Origin: Eublepharis macularius
Lineage: Eukaryota > Chordata > Lepidosauria > Squamata > Eublepharidae
Length of the DNA stretch: 64,000 bases
NCBI RefSeq assembly: GCF_028583425.1
Contig: NC_072793.1
Location: forward strand, 173,453,681 to 173,517,680
Direction of reading: 5' to 3'
In this document: piece after piece, positions 24,187 through 36,049 of the stretch
Layout of the letters: every line of letters begins with the position of its first letter
Numbering within the stretch: the stretch's first letter is position 1
Notes under the pieces: model-generated
Told to the model about the DNA's origin: nothing
What the model saw: only the letters and a program-made list of their open reading frames with translations
The model's database searches: none
Program-made: the position numbers and the translations under genes

Positions 24187-24480
24187 GGAATCATAGGGTT
24201 GGAAGAGATCTCTAGGGTCATCTAGTCGAACCCCCTGCACAATGCGGGAAATTCACAATTACCCCCACCCACACACACACACATCCAATGACCCTTGCTC
24301 CATGCCCAGAAGATTGCAAAACACCGTCAGGATCCCTAGCCAAACTGGCCTGGGGGAAATTGTTACTTGACTTGAAGGTGGCAATTGGCATTACCCTGAG
24401 CATGTAAGAAGGGCCACAAGCACTGATGTAACCCTTCCTGCCCACCCTCTCATGGTCTGCCTGAGTTCGCAGAATCAACT
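24187..24480 (-). mobile_element. CR1 LINE 3' fragment
   Basis: Same copy as 13017-13260, here uninterrupted (gttggaagagatctctaggg, cctgcacaatgcgggaaattc). Strand is uncertain. Confidence 0.55.
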
Positions 24481-25600
24481 AACCAAGTTGGCTCCCCCCG
24501 CGAAAAGACACTGTCAAGAAAGAATACCATTCTGGAGGGTCAGAAAACAATTGTTTCAAAGAAGAAAAAATTTTAAGCTCTTATATCCATATACAGTTAT
24601 ACATAGCACTCTAATGCGAAAAATATTCTCATAACAACTTATGAAACAGTTATACAATATAGTTTGAACACGTCTGGAAATGGTCCAGACTCCGTTTTAT
24701 ACATGAAATTATTAAGACAAATTCTCTGAGAATCCAGTTATGCCTACAATGCCCCTGAGGAAGTCTGATTGGACGAAGAACTTTAGGAAAATTGCCAGCC
24801 TTGGTTCCGGGTAAAACTTGGGACTGTGCTTTCCATCCTCCAGTGTTGGAGCGTCTCAGGACCACCTACAAAAAGAGAAGAAAATACAACAAAATTTCTT
24901 ATCGCCAAAGACCTTTGCCATCACTCCCCTATGTCCTCCGCTTGGGGACGTTAACTGGATGCGCTAGAATACACAGGTGCGCTAGAATACACAGGTGCGC
25001 TAGAATACAAACCGATGAGCTCTCCATGCTGCTGCTGCAACGGTTACTCTTGAGAAAGCTAGTGCGAAATCTGTGCTTCAGCCGGCCCCAGATCGGGTGC
25101 TGAGAGGACTGCTTGCTCAGTTTTTACCCCGCGGCTTTTGTCAGCATCAGGAGGAGACGTTGAAACACATGGTTAAAGGAGAAAATAAAGAACGGAGACA
25201 GGTTTTGGAGAACAACTTCACCTCACCCGGTTGTTCCAACTTTATGGACCAAGACTATTCATGGACTGTTACTGCTATAGTGTGATTTATTCATTGTCTT
25301 CCTGATAAGTTGTTTACACTTGTAAGCTTGCACTAAAATTTATTATAGCACTTGCACTTTAAATACTGGAAATCTATATATAAAAATCTGGTTGAATAAT
25401 TACTTCACTATATTGAATGCTTCCTGTGGGAGGTTGCCCACATTTCTGCTAGTTTCACTAGGAAGCAGCCATTCTCTTTATTTGCTGGATTCAGGAATTC
25501 AGCAGAGTCTCGACTGCTGATCCTATTGTATTTTTGCTGTAGACATCCTAGTTATTGATTATATTGTATTCACTTGCAGCATGGAATCCACCTTGGAACA
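24481..25600. other. Intergenic, possible Penelope-like remnant
   Basis: No gene. At 24749-24777 ctgaggaagtctgattggac then gaagaac resembles a worn hammerhead core (CUGAGGA, GUC/GAC stem, GAAG in place of GAAA). At 24961-25011 an 18-bp unit, gcgctagaatacacaggt, is present almost three times in tandem. The rest is unassigned. Confidence 0.3.
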
Positions 25601-27040
25601 CAGCGAGAGGGGCTGACTAGAAATAACAATACTAATAATAAAACTAATGCATGTTAGCCAGCATGTTAAATTTCAGGACATCTTCAAAGCAGGCAGAACC
25701 TAAGCAGAAATGGCTATTACTGCTCAAAAAGAAAAGCTACCAAGCCTGCCTTCCTCTCAGACCTTTCTACATTTCCCTTGAGCAGGGGTGGTACCATGGT
25801 GGTACCTCATTCCTTAAAAGCAGAGCCGTAATTATGGATTTAATTTCCCCCTCATTAATTGTTTACTTTGGTACCCAGGGGATGGGAAAACCCCATATCC
25901 ATAACATTTCCAGTATCCCAAAACAATATGCCTGTCGGAGCTCCTCTTACCAGTCATGAGACTGGCCTTTTTGTTCGTCAGGAGGGCATTCTGGAGACTT
26001 CCAATGAAGAGTTTCAGGCTGGAGTTCAAGGAAAAGTCCTCCATGGAATCATAGAGTTGGAAGGGGCCTTACAGACCAACCCTCTGCCCAAGGCATGCAA
26101 ACAGTGGGGGTGGGGCCAATCTTTTATGTGTGGAGCCCAATCCTGTGCAAACTGTTTCTCATGGCACCTCACTAACTGTTTATCTTAACTCAGTTGGCAA
26201 AGTTAACGCATCACGTTCCGCTAGACACACCAATTTCTGGGCTCCCTCAGCTGAATCTACAGGTTCTCCCAACGCCATTAGAACGATCACACAAAATAAG
26301 ATCAAGAACTCGGTAGTCCATGCTTCTTCTCTCCCCCTAGTATCATGTTGGGCCAAACACAATTGAGATCATCTGAGAGGGGATTGCTGTTGTAAAAATC
26401 CTTTTGGACAAGCTTTAGACAAGCCCCGTTCCAAAACGAAAGTTTTCTCTGAATATTATGAGGCGTGTCCCAAGTATTTACAGCTGCTTGCAGTTCGATG
26501 TTCCTCATGGAATGGTCAACAATCCCCCGGTGTGCTATATTGTTACAGCAAAAGCCTTAATTTTGGATGGCAAACTACACGAGAGTCAGGGTCTGAAAAC
26601 CATTTTGTTCAAAGATGGAAGCTGTGACTGGGCCAATCCAAGGCCAAAAGATATACCAGATTAAGAAAAATATACACTGTACCATGCCCTACAAATTGCA
26701 TGGAGGATGTGGGGAAAATTCTGGTCTGACACGTAGAACGTTTCCTACAGAAAGGCTGTGTCTTCTCCCTCCACAGAGATTTTATTGTGGTTTCTGTGGC
26801 TTGCATTGTGGGTAGCAGGAGGTGTTCCTGCCTCCCCCTCAGGAATATATTGCAGCTGGCCTTCATGGAGGGGTAGATTCAGTACTTCCCTGCCCACAAG
26901 TTCTTCTTGACATGTTCTGAGGATACAAGTGGAAGGCTGTAGCAACCTTTGAAAAACTTAGGAACACCACCTCATTTCTGAACCTGCCCAACCACTCTGG
27001 CCATCTTTGGATGCTCTGCCCCCATCATTTATTTGACCTA
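25601..27040. other. Intergenic, mostly unassigned
   Basis: Positions 26045-26100 (atcatagagttggaaggggc, then ttacagaccaaccctctgcc) look like a CR1 scrap. The remaining 1.3 kb shows no convincing ORF or repeat. Confidence 0.35.
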
Positions 27041-27044
27041 TCAG

Positions 27045-27470
27045 AGCCTGTGTGGTGTCGTGGTTGGAGTGTCTGATTAGAATCTAACAGACCCAAATTT
27101 GAAACCTGAATCAGCTTCAAAAGTTTGCCATCTGACTTTGGGCCAGACACAGATCTCAGCTTAACATACCTCACAGGGTTGTTGTGATGATGAAATGGAG
27201 AACAGGAGAATGCTGTGAACCTCTTTGTATTGAGAAGAACGGCAGCACAGAGAGGCAGGGTGAAAATGGCCTTTCTGTTACAAAACAAGGGAGATGTGAG
27301 AACTTGCCTAAGCTACAAGAGACAGTGTTGTGTAGTGGTTTGAATGTCAAATTAGGATCAAAGAGATCCAGGTTTGAATCCAACCGTTACCACTGAAGTT
27401 TCTAGCTTACCTTGGGAGAGCGTTCACATGCTCTCAGCCAGACATACCTCAAAGAGTTGTTTGGATTGTA
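27045..27470 (+). mobile_element. Two tandem tRNA-derived SINEs
   Basis: Copy 1 (27045-27260): A-box-like gtggttggagtgtctgatta and B-box-like atttgaaacctg. Copy 2 (27310-27470): gtagtggtttgaatg and ggtttgaatccaac. Both continue into a MIR/CORE-like body (ctcacagggttgttgtgatg). Related units lie at 36815, 37310 and 57340. Confidence 0.6.
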
Positions 27471-27619
27471 AACTGGATGAGAAGTCCAGAGAGTTCAAAA
27501 AGAGTAACCATTCAAAACTTCAGGCCAGTGCACTGCTGATTCAACCCTCACCAATGCTGTGGGGCTTGGATCCAGACCCATTTAGATGCCAGGCAAATTT
27601 TGACAGTGTCCTGAGCTTG

Positions 27620-28930
27620 ACAACATTTTTTTTCAGGTAGAATTTTTTAAATATAATTAATAGAGTTAAAAGCCTAATAGAAAGGGCAAAGAAATAAAAT
27701 AGTAAAAGAAGCATACAAGAAAGGGGGGGAAAGACAGAAATGAGAAATAAAAGAAAGCAATAATACATGTTTCATTTTCCATTTTTCTCTACAGCACTTA
27801 TTTTAGCAAACATCATACTTGAAATTTTAATCTCTCCAAAATTTCCTTTTCCACTACTGCCTCCTTTCTATTTATTTTTCCCAGATTATCTTCTTAAAAA
27901 TCAAAACCACAAATAATCAAATAATTGTTCCTCGTTTCACACAGAAAGCCAATAAAGGGTTTCCAGTTAGCCAAAAAAGTAGACAATGTTTTTGATCAAA
28001 GCTGTAAGTTTAGCCATCTTTACTAACGCTCTCATTTTCATAACCCAGTCCTTGATTGAAGGCAATTCTGTACTTTTCCATTTTTGTGCATACAAAAGCC
28101 TAGCTGCTGTAATCATATGTAAAAATAAAATGCCATGCTGATTTCCCAACTTTGTCCATTAATCCCAACAAAAAGGCTTCTGGTTTAAACTGTATAGTAA
28201 TCTTCAACATTTTTTGTGTTATCATATGAATTTGAGACCAAAATTTTTAGCTTTACAAGTCCACCAAAGATGATAAAATGGTCCTTTTTGTTTCTCACAT
28301 TGCCAACATACCTTTACTCATTTTAGCTGATTTGTCAGGAGACATACACCACTGATACATCATTACATTCAAAGTTAATTTGAGCCCCTTTACCCACATA
28401 TTTCCCCGCTGATCCATTATTATATTATACCCCAAATTTTTAGCCCATTTTACCATACCATCTCACAGATTCTTCTTCTGTTTCAAATTTCAATAACAGC
28501 TTATTCATTTTAGAAATAACATGTTCATCATTTGAACAAAGCTTTTTTTCAAACTCAAGTCTTTTCATGTTCAAAGCCCCATAGTTTTTTATCTAATTTG
28601 AACCTTTCTTAAAGTTGAGCATAGGAAAACCATTGACATTTATACCCTTTAGCTCTTAAACCCTCCCTTGTCTTCAATTTGCAATCTCCTTGTGAGAATT
28701 CTATTTTTATTTATTTGTGTCATCCCTGTTTGAAAATCATCTCCCTTCTGTAAGACGCTTCCTGTGTTGAAATCCAAAGTGGTGTCTTCTGTGTTAATCT
28801 CAGTTTATATTTTTTCCAAATTCTCAGAATGGCTCTCCTAATGTAATGATTTTTAAAATCTACATTGACCTTTACTTTATCATACCAAAAATAAGCATGC
28901 TATCCAAATGAACTCGGCAACATTCTGTGA
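27620..28930 (-). mobile_element. L1 LINE, ORF2 C-terminus and 3' UTR
   Basis: On the minus strand 28149-27967 encodes HMITAARLLYAQKWK, a hallmark of the squamate L1 ORF2 C-terminal region, and 28850-28800 gives IRRAILRIWKK. The 3' end lies at the poly(T)-rich stretch near 27626. It is 5'-truncated with several breaks in frame. A possible short target duplication (caacatt) was seen but is weak. It lies just past gene C's stop codon. Confidence 0.7.
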
Positions 28931-28995
28931 GAACATTCATATGATTCACCCAGCCCGTGTTCTTTGTTGGATTAAAGGTTTCAGTTGATCATCTA

Positions 28996-29825
28996 CTAAT
29001 CTATATGGATCAGAGACTTGTGATCTCTGGACCCATATGCAGGTCTTTCCACACTCTGAGCCCTTTTAGGATCCACAGGGGTCTCTCCCATATGCCGTCT
29101 TTGGTGGGAAATGACTGTTCTCCTTTGACTGAAGCTCTTTCCACACTCTGAGCAGTGATAGGGTTTCTCTCCTGTGTGGATTCTTTGATGGGAAACGAGG
29201 TTACATTTGTTACTGAAGCTCTTTCCACACTTCGAGCATGTATAGGGTTTCTCTCCAGTGTGGACCCGTTGATGGACAGTAAGGTCTGCTCTCCGAGCAA
29301 AAGCCTTCCCACACTCCAAGCATTTATAGGGTTTCTCACCTGTATGTATTCTTTGGTGTAAAGTAAGATACATGGCCACCCTGAAGCTTTTTCCACATTC
29401 CAAGCATTTATAGGGTTTCTCCCCTGTGTGTATTCTTTGGTGTAAAGTAAGATATATGCCCACCCTAAAGCTTTTTCCACATTCCAAGCATTTATAGGGT
29501 TTCTCCCCTGAGTGGATTCTTTGATGGTGAACCAGGTTTGAGTTATGACTGAAGCTTTTCTCACATTCCAGACATTTATATGGTTTCTCCCCTGTGTGAA
29601 TTCTCCAGTGCATATCAAACAGTGATTTATAACTGAATGTTTTCCCACACACAGGGCAACTAAACTTTCCTTGCCCTATGGGGTTGTCCTTTAATTCAGC
29701 CCCATGAGAAGCAGAGGATTCATTCCCCCTCTTCCGTTTTGTTCCGATGTTTCTTCTCTGCTGTTTCCCTTTCAAGGGAAACTGTTGTGGTTCTCCCTCT
29801 GACTTGTTTCGGTGACTATCAGCCT
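28996..29825 (-). CDS. Gene C exon 5: 7 C2H2 zinc fingers
   Basis: Minus strand; starts after tttattccag at 29825, completing a Glu codon. Leader [20 protein letters not shown], then seven fingers: [120 protein letters not shown] tail [20 protein letters not shown]... ends at 28996. Fingers 3 and 4 differ by two residues in the helix, a recent unit duplication. All Cys/His ligands are present. The full gene C frame is 1497 nt, 498 aa, unbroken. Confidence 0.93.
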
Positions 29826-30175
29826 CTGGAATAAAGAGGAAATATTGGTAAGATCTTAAAGCAAAACCAGAATCAAGGGGGGAAAGGCCATTCTGTGCTC
29901 GATAATGACAGAAGAGAAATTACTTGAAGGGGAGACAAATCCTGCCACATATCAATTGGGTTTTTTAAAAAAAAAATCCATTAATTTTAGCCTCTCTTTT
30001 TTTGATGGTCAGTCAAACAGGCCAGTTGCATGACAAGGGGTGGTCTGATTTTTCTACTTTAGAACAAGATAAACTTGTTAAGAAGGGTGTAAGTAGCCAC
30101 TTTAAGTGGAATTCTGGACAGGTAGAATACAAATAGTGGTAACTTGATTTCTCAAGGCTAATGTAACGCACTCTA
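29826..30175 (-). other. Gene C intron 4, part next to finger exon
   Basis: Positions 29886-30175 recur at 53890-54183 in the same orientation, next to an inverted relic of the finger exon. Confidence 0.6.
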
Positions 30176-30177
30176 TG

Positions 30178-30850
30178 TAATTCTTTCCGCAAAGTCAACT
30201 CGTAGGTATCAGTTGGCGCAGAACACTGCAACTCAGTTATTATCAGGATCTCGGAGGAACATGCCTGTCACTCCTATTTGGCAGTCACTCCTTTGGTTGC
30301 CCATCAGTTACTGGGCTCAATTCAAGGGTTTGGCCATACAAATACATACAAAGCCCTTCACGGCCTTGACTTTCTCACCTCTCCCCCTATGCTCTGCCAT
30401 GGCAGCTTGGCTCATCTGAACAGGGCCTGCTGCAGGCGCCGCCCTATAAAATAGCCAAATCAACAGCTGTCCATACATGCACATTTTCTGTTGTGGACCC
30501 CACCATGTGGGATGGCCTGCCTGATGAGGTTAGGAAAGGCTTTTCTGCAAACTAAAATTGAATTTATTCAGGAGGACATTCATACACAGTTAATAGCGCT
30601 CTGCTGTAAGGAAATGGTTAAAGTGATAAAGGGACAGGGACTGTGAACTAAAATACTGTGCACTTTTGCTTATTAAGTCATATCAAATCGCTCAAGTTTT
30701 GTTTTAACATTCTTTCAGCGCTGCATCAGATTTTAGCTTGTTTTCAAATTCCTGCAAACTATACCCTCTTGTGTAGTTTATTGTGTATAGACACTGTAAT
30801 CTGCCTTGAGTCTCAGTGAGAAAGACAGATTGTAAAAAATATAAATGTAC
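30178..30850 (+). mobile_element. L2/CR1-type LINE 3' part
   Basis: Plus strand: the words LVQNTATQLLSGSR and SLLWLPISYWAQFKGLA fit the C-terminal end of an L2/CR1-clade reverse-transcriptase ORF. The tail near 30800-30840 has ctgccttgagtctcagtgag. It is decayed and 5'-truncated. Another piece is at 54458-54660. Confidence 0.65.
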
Positions 30851-30904
30851 CCTGTTTCCTTTCTCTTTCGCTCAGTTTCTTGTTGGCGGCTCACTCCCAA
30901 GGGA

Positions 30905-31974
30905 GAATATTTTTTTCTGATAATAATTTTTATTTTATTAATAAGATTAAAAGCCCAATAAAGGGGCAGAGAAAGGAAAAAATTAAAGAAAAAGGAATGG
31001 AAGGAGAGAGAGAGAGAGAGAGAGAGAGAGCAAAACAAAGAAACAAAAATTAAAGCAAGAAAAAATAAAGATTTCATTTTCCACTACGACCCCTATTATA
31101 TCTTGAATTTAGATTTTCAATACTGTCCCCCTTCTATTTATTTTTCCCAGGTTTATCTTTTTAGAAATCAAATCCACAAATCATCAATTTATTTTTTCTC
31201 ATCTCACGCAGAAAGTGAGTAAGGAGTTTCCGATTAACCATGAAAGTAGACAGTGTTTTATCTCTAATCAGAGCTGTAAGTTTAGCCATCTCCCCTAACG
31301 CCATCATTTTCACAATCCAGTCATCCATTGAAGGCGATACTGTACTTTTCCGTTTTTGCGCATATAAAAGCCTAGCTGCCGTTGTCATATATAGAAATAG
31401 AGTACCATGTTTGTTTTCCATCTGTTTGTCCATTCGTCCCAACAAAAAGGCTTCTGGTTTAAATTGTATATTGATCTTCAAAATTTTCTGTATCATCATA
31501 TGAATTTGTGACCAATTTTTTTTTGCTTTAAGACAAGTCCAGCAAAGATGATAAACTGTTCCTTTGTGTTGCTCACATTTCCAACATTTTTTGACATACC
31601 TTTACTCATCTTTGCTGATTTATCAGGAGACATATACCACCGATACATCATTTTGTAAAAAATTTCTTTTGGTGTGGAACTCAAAGTGAATTTAAGCCCT
31701 TTTACCCGCATATTTTCCCACTGGTCCATTTGGCAAATTTGTGGCCCATTTTACCATACACTCTTTCACACATTCTTCTATTTCAAATTTCAGCAAAAGT
31801 TTGTACATTTTGGCAATGACATGTTCATCATTTGTATAAAGCTCTCTTTCAAACTGTTTTATTGTAATCAAAGCCCCATAATTTTTTAACTAATTTAAAC
31901 CTTTCTAGCAATTGTGCATAGATGAACCATTGACATTTATAGCCTTTAGCTATTAGATCTTCCCTTGTCTTCAG
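30905..31974 (-). mobile_element. L1 LINE, ORF2 C-terminus and 3' UTR
   Basis: On the minus strand 31499-31161 encodes FKPEAFLLGRMDKQMENKHG followed by TTAARLLYAQKRK: L1 ORF2 C-terminal region, same family as 27620-28930 and 52422-53291. A (GA)n run sits in its 3' UTR at 31003-31030. It lies in gene C intron 4, in the sense orientation. Confidence 0.7.
31003..31030. repeat. (GA)n microsatellite
   Basis: About fourteen GA units inside the L1 3' UTR. Confidence 0.85.
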
Positions 31975-32092
31975 TTGTCCAGAGAACTGTGACTAGCCCA
32001 AGGTCACCGAGCTGGCTTCAATTGGAGGAGTGGGGAATCAAACCGAGCTCTCCAGATTAGAGTCCCGTGCTCTTAACCACTACATCAAATGT
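31975..32092 (-). mobile_element. tRNA-derived SINE
   Basis: Contains cccaaggtcaccgagctggc and, reversed, a B-box-like region (aatcaaaccgagctctcc) and the A-box side gctcttaaccactacatc. Minus orientation, abutting the L1. Confidence 0.6.
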
Positions 32093-32341
32093 TATGGCTG
32101 ATCCATTCTTTCACTACCCATTAGAGGGAGCCCGTCTCATTCTTTTCAATTTTTGCTTGGCTGTTCATGGGCTCTACTTGGAATTTTGTTAATCGCAATT
32201 AAGTTCCTTTTCAGTGGAAACTCACCAACACTGGATATTCTGTGGCTCCTCAAGTGCAACAAACACATTCAGGCCTCATCAAGCTGCAGGGAGGGAGGGA
32301 GTCCTTTTAGTTTACAGATAGCAACGAAGAGGGAGGCTTAC

Positions 32342-32468
32342 CCAGAGCAGCCACATTCCCACAAATCTCCAGCATGACTTCAATGTATAAGGCTCTTTGG
32401 TCCGTATCCAGCATAGCCCACTCCTCCTGGGTGAAATACACAGACACCTCCTCAAAGGTCACTGGATG
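32342..32468 (-). CDS. Gene C exon 4: KRAB-A box
   Basis: 127 nt on the minus strand between cttgcag and gtaagc. Reads [20 protein letters not shown] then [22 protein letters not shown]. Unlike the other four genes it keeps the canonical MLE triad and the Tyr of the LY motif, so it is the best candidate here for TRIM28-type repression. One base remains for the split Glu codon. Confidence 0.92.
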
Positions 32469-33708
32469 CTGCAAGACAAAGAAAACTGTTTATTCTCACT
32501 TTGTAAAAAAAACTCTGCCCTTCATCCAAGGAGTTCAGGATGTTATTGAAAATTCTCCTTTCCTCTGTTTATCCTCCCAGCAGTCTTGCAAGGTAGGCTA
32601 GGCCAAGAGAGAAAGAGAAGGGTCTGAAGCTACTCAGGAAGTTCCACAGAGGAAAGGGGACTTGTGTTTCCCCGGACCGAGTCCAACACCTGGACTACTA
32701 TTCCGCAGTGGCTCTGTAGTGTAACAGCACTTCCTTGTTACGCAGAAGAGTCAAAGATTAGTTCAGGAAAGATGTCACTTTATGGGATTCAGACCTTCCT
32801 CAGAGACGCTCCTACCATGATACCATTTGCTTCCTGCCATACTTCTTTTAGCCCTAGACTCCATTACCCCCTTCTTTGCTGCATGAATGAATGCCCCTCC
32901 CAATTGCTGCTCACCCCCCAATACTCTAACAAGGCTCTCTCACAGGGCTGCCCGTTCAACCAGTTCTTTCCCACGCAACAGATGGTTAAGATTTCAGCCA
33001 GCAGAACTTAATATCCCTCCCTGATATACATCTTAAGACCTTTTAGGTTTTGAACTTGAACAACAGAGGCACCATGTTGACTTGCAGGAAAGAAAGCACT
33101 AAAGGGCCTGTAAAGGACAGTGGAGAACGATAAGAAGTTCTGCTCTGCCTCCTAGAGAGGCACTTTTTTGGTAGTGTAAGGAACTTGTTACTTCAGAGCT
33201 CAGTAAAATGGCTGAACTTAAGAGTCAGAGCCTCTGAGTGTTGTTAGGATTCTGGCCTAGCGCAAAAATGTGCTGGCCAAGCAAACTGGTAACACCTGCC
33301 GAGCAGTCCCTGTTCCCTAGAGATTTGACCTTGGGAGACTGTCTCCCAGAGCCTCCATCTACACTCCCTAGTTTTCCCATACATCTGAAATGCCAACTAA
33401 CAGCTTTGCCCTGGTTGGCTCTTGAGTTGTGGCAGGATGGGTTGAGGCCTGAAGAGATGGCTTCTCAGACCACCTGGCTCCCAAAGAGACATGGACCAGT
33501 TGGGGCTTGGGGTTCCAGAATCCCAATGCCTGCCAGATCTAATTGCCCAATAGCGGGCTTTTATCACAAGTTGCTTTATCCCAGGAAAACATCAGCTCTG
33601 TCTCCCCACCTGCCCACCTGCCCCTCATCCCATGCCAAGGGCAGAGAGAGAGATTCTCTCAGAGCTGGGGAGGCACCCGGGGGGCATGATCCGAAGCGCC
33701 ACACTTAC
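32469..33708 (-). other. Gene C intron 3
   Basis: About 1.2 kb with no repeat or exon I can support. Confidence 0.5.
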
Positions 33709-33788
33709 ACCATCTGGCTGCAGAGGAGCTGCTTCCCCTCTACCCCAAAGAGGTGGCAAGGAACGTATCCCCAGGACTGCTCCACCAT
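33709..33788 (-). CDS. Gene C exon 3 (80 nt)
   Basis: Minus strand after ttcttgcag, before gtaagt. Two bases finish an Asp codon, then GGAVLGIRSLPPLWGRGEAA and PLQPDG. It aligns with GGALKAAIPSLASICSKQKA of gene A by position and length but is much changed. Confidence 0.75.
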
Positions 33789-34555
33789 CTGCAAGAACAA
33801 AAATGGAAAAGCAAGACAGGTTGTCCTTTCTTTGGGAGTTCAGTTCCTTTCATGTAACAAGACCAGTTCTCCCTATATCAGCTCATGGCAGTTCCAGAAA
33901 GCGCTACTTTACATGAGGAATGTCTTAAAAGTGTTAAAACAAATTTCATTTTTCAACTGAAAGGCTGGAGCAGAGCATCTTCCCTCTGTGGAGTCTCCCC
34001 ATTGTAGGCTCACTGCTGTTGTGAGTGCCGCAGAGTCCACACGGGGTCTTTTGCCAAGGGTTCCCTTTGCACCGGCCACACACACCCCGCCCCACTTCCA
34101 CCAGAGTGCTTTTCACCAGTTCTTTTTTCACAAAATCACTAGTTGATCTATCACCCTAGTGTTATGGTTTCAGAGTGATAAACCTGCTACAGATATAAGA
34201 AAAAGCAGTAAAGAGAGGAGGAGGGGATATGGAGAGAAAATGGGGCCGATATAGTTGAGGAGGTTCGAAACCCTCCAGTTTCCTGTTCCTATTGTGACCA
34301 AATCTGTTTCAAGTATGATCTTGCCAGAGAAATCCTACAGAAGCAGGGGGGAAAGACGCTACAGAGCAGGGGGAAACCTGGCAGGTGGGCAATAGCATGA
34401 AGATTTCATGTGGAAGTATTTAAAAAAGGCAGAACAGGGGAGATGGGGTTAAATAACAAACAGCCACAGAATCAAGGGCACATAAGAACAGTCCTCAGAT
34501 TTAAGGCACGCTCAAGGAGGACATAGACTGGGAACAACACCCGTTTGAATCTTAC
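33789..34555 (-). other. Gene C intron 2
   Basis: No feature recognised; no LINE scrap of the kind found in the same intron of the plus-strand genes. Confidence 0.4.
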
Positions 34556-34601
34556 CTGGAAAAGCTGCTCCATAGTAACGCTCTGGTGCAATCTCCTGCA
34601 C
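34556..34601 (-). CDS. Gene C exon 2 (46 nt)
   Basis: Minus strand between ctgtttcag and gtaaga. VQEIAPERYYGAAFP plus one base. One codon shorter than the 49-nt exon of the paralogues; phase is kept. Confidence 0.82.
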
Positions 34602-34733
34602 CTGAAACAGAAGTGAGGATCTTAGAAAGGGGAGAGTGATAAGAAAAAGAAGGGGGAACAGACTACTGCGGGCCCGTAAAAAAATCACAGCAATCTATGT
34701 GGATTTTTAGGGTATACTTGATCATATCCTGTG

Positions 34734-35133
34734 TGTCAGGCCTGCCTTGGGGATTCTCTCAGACTCTCCACTTCATCCAACATGGTTGCATGAGTTAAAA
34801 ATCTTTATTCAGATAAAGCTCCCTAGAAGTGCTCTGTTACATAGAGATTGCCCAGCATGCTGAAGCACAGTGTTCCCTGAGAGGTTAAATTCCAGTTCCC
34901 CTCTCCCAGTCCAAAGAAGTCAGTTGGAAGTCAGCAGAAGTCCTGCAAAAGATGCCCAGCCAAACTTCTCACGCCCAGTTCCCACATGCTACCAGCTGCA
35001 CTGATAAGGTCTCTTTGCAAAACATAGCAAGAGTACAGTGAAGGAAGCTACACTACAGGAAGAAAGCCCATCCCCCCACCTAGTAGACATGCATTCCCAG
35101 TTATGGCAGGCAGGCTGGCTTGCCTGCCTGACA
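34734..35133 (-). mobile_element. Solo LTR (fossil) in gene C intron 1
   Basis: A 400-bp block with inverted ends TGTCAGGC and GCCTGACA, flanked by the 5-bp duplication ctgtg (34729-34733 and 35134-35138). On the minus strand it has AATAAA (34809-34804), so it lies in the same sense as gene C. Its edge is 11 nt from the SCAN exon donor site. No internal region. A different family from the LTR at 676-1225 by sequence. Confidence 0.7.
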
Positions 35134-35144
35134 CTGTGCCTCAC

Positions 35145-35558
35145 CTGCTGCTCCTGCTTCTCGCCCTCTGCCTGGCTCAGGAGGAAGCCTTCTGCCAGGG
35201 CCACTGCCTGGGAGCTGCTCTCCGGCCTGCATTCCCTGACCCAGCTCTCCATCTCTGGGGGCAGGACGGCCAGGAACTGCTCCAGGAGCACCAGGTCCAG
35301 CATCTCCCTCTTGCTGCACCTTTCGGGCTTCAGCCACTGGCGGCAAAGGGAGTGGAGGCGGCTGCAGACCTCCCGGGGGCCCTCGGCCTCCTGGTAGCAG
35401 AACTGCCTGAATTGCTGGCGTTGCACATCTGAAGGGAGGTCCTCGTCCCCCAGGCTGCTTTGCCCAGTTCCTTCCCACAGTTCCTTTCTTCTCCCAGCCA
35501 CAGTGCCATCAGGACCCTTTCTTGCTTCCACAGCAGCTGGGTCTGGCTCTTCCTTCAT
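35145..35558 (-). CDS. Gene C exon 1: SCAN domain
   Basis: Minus strand; ATG at 35558 ([20 protein letters not shown]...), 138 codons, ending EGEKQEQQ before gtgagg. SCAN spans about residues 42-130 ([59 protein letters not shown]). It is closer to the general SCAN consensus than genes A, B, D, E and far less GC-rich. The frame is open up to an acceptor, tttgttttgcag, at 35649, so this exon probably begins at 35648 with a short leader. Confidence 0.92.
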
Positions 35559-35648
35559 CCTCCCCTCCTCCTCTGACAGTGTCCACTCGGACCAGCTGAT
35601 CACCTTCCTCCTCTGCCAGATAGGGGCAAGCACCAGAGCTCTGGCCTC
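35559..35648 (-). promoter_or_regulatory. Gene C 5' leader part of exon
   Basis: Ninety nt between a good acceptor (tctttgttttgcag) and the ATG, open in frame. It implies a separate upstream leader exon, which fits the promoter-like block lying 2.3 kb away at 37860-38010. Confidence 0.5.
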
Positions 35649-36049
35649 CTGCAAAACAAAGAGTGATTTCCCCCCTGAAATTATATGCCTGAAGAAGTGA
35701 GTTCTGATTGAAAAGAGGGCTCCGTCTGCTGCCATCTGTGGCAGGCGTAAGTGCTAAGAAAATAGAGCGAGGTGCCTCAAACTTGGCTGTTGGCTTCAGG
35801 GTGATTGTGGGCGTGGCAGTGCCAAACATGAAAGGAATTGGAACGTCCTTGCCCATGCAATCCCCAGGTACCCCCACCCACTCTGCGTTTTTGATGGGCG
35901 TAACTCATCTGAAACTACAGCTAGGAGTCTCCAAACTGGCCACATGCTTCAGGATGACGGTGGGACTTCCAGGGCCATAAAGGAAGGGAATCGGGCCGTC
36001 CTGGCACAGAGGAGCTCCTCACTATCCACCTGCTTTTTGCCATGGCAGC

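Noticed and set aside
24749-24777. A functional hammerhead ribozyme
   Set aside because: CUGAGGA and a short stem are present, but GAAG replaces GAAA and stem II has only three to four pairs. Kept only as a possible remnant.
33238-33960. A 240-codon ORF on the plus strand in gene C intron
   Set aside because: It overlaps gene C exon 3 on the other strand and has no domain or repeat family match I can recognise.
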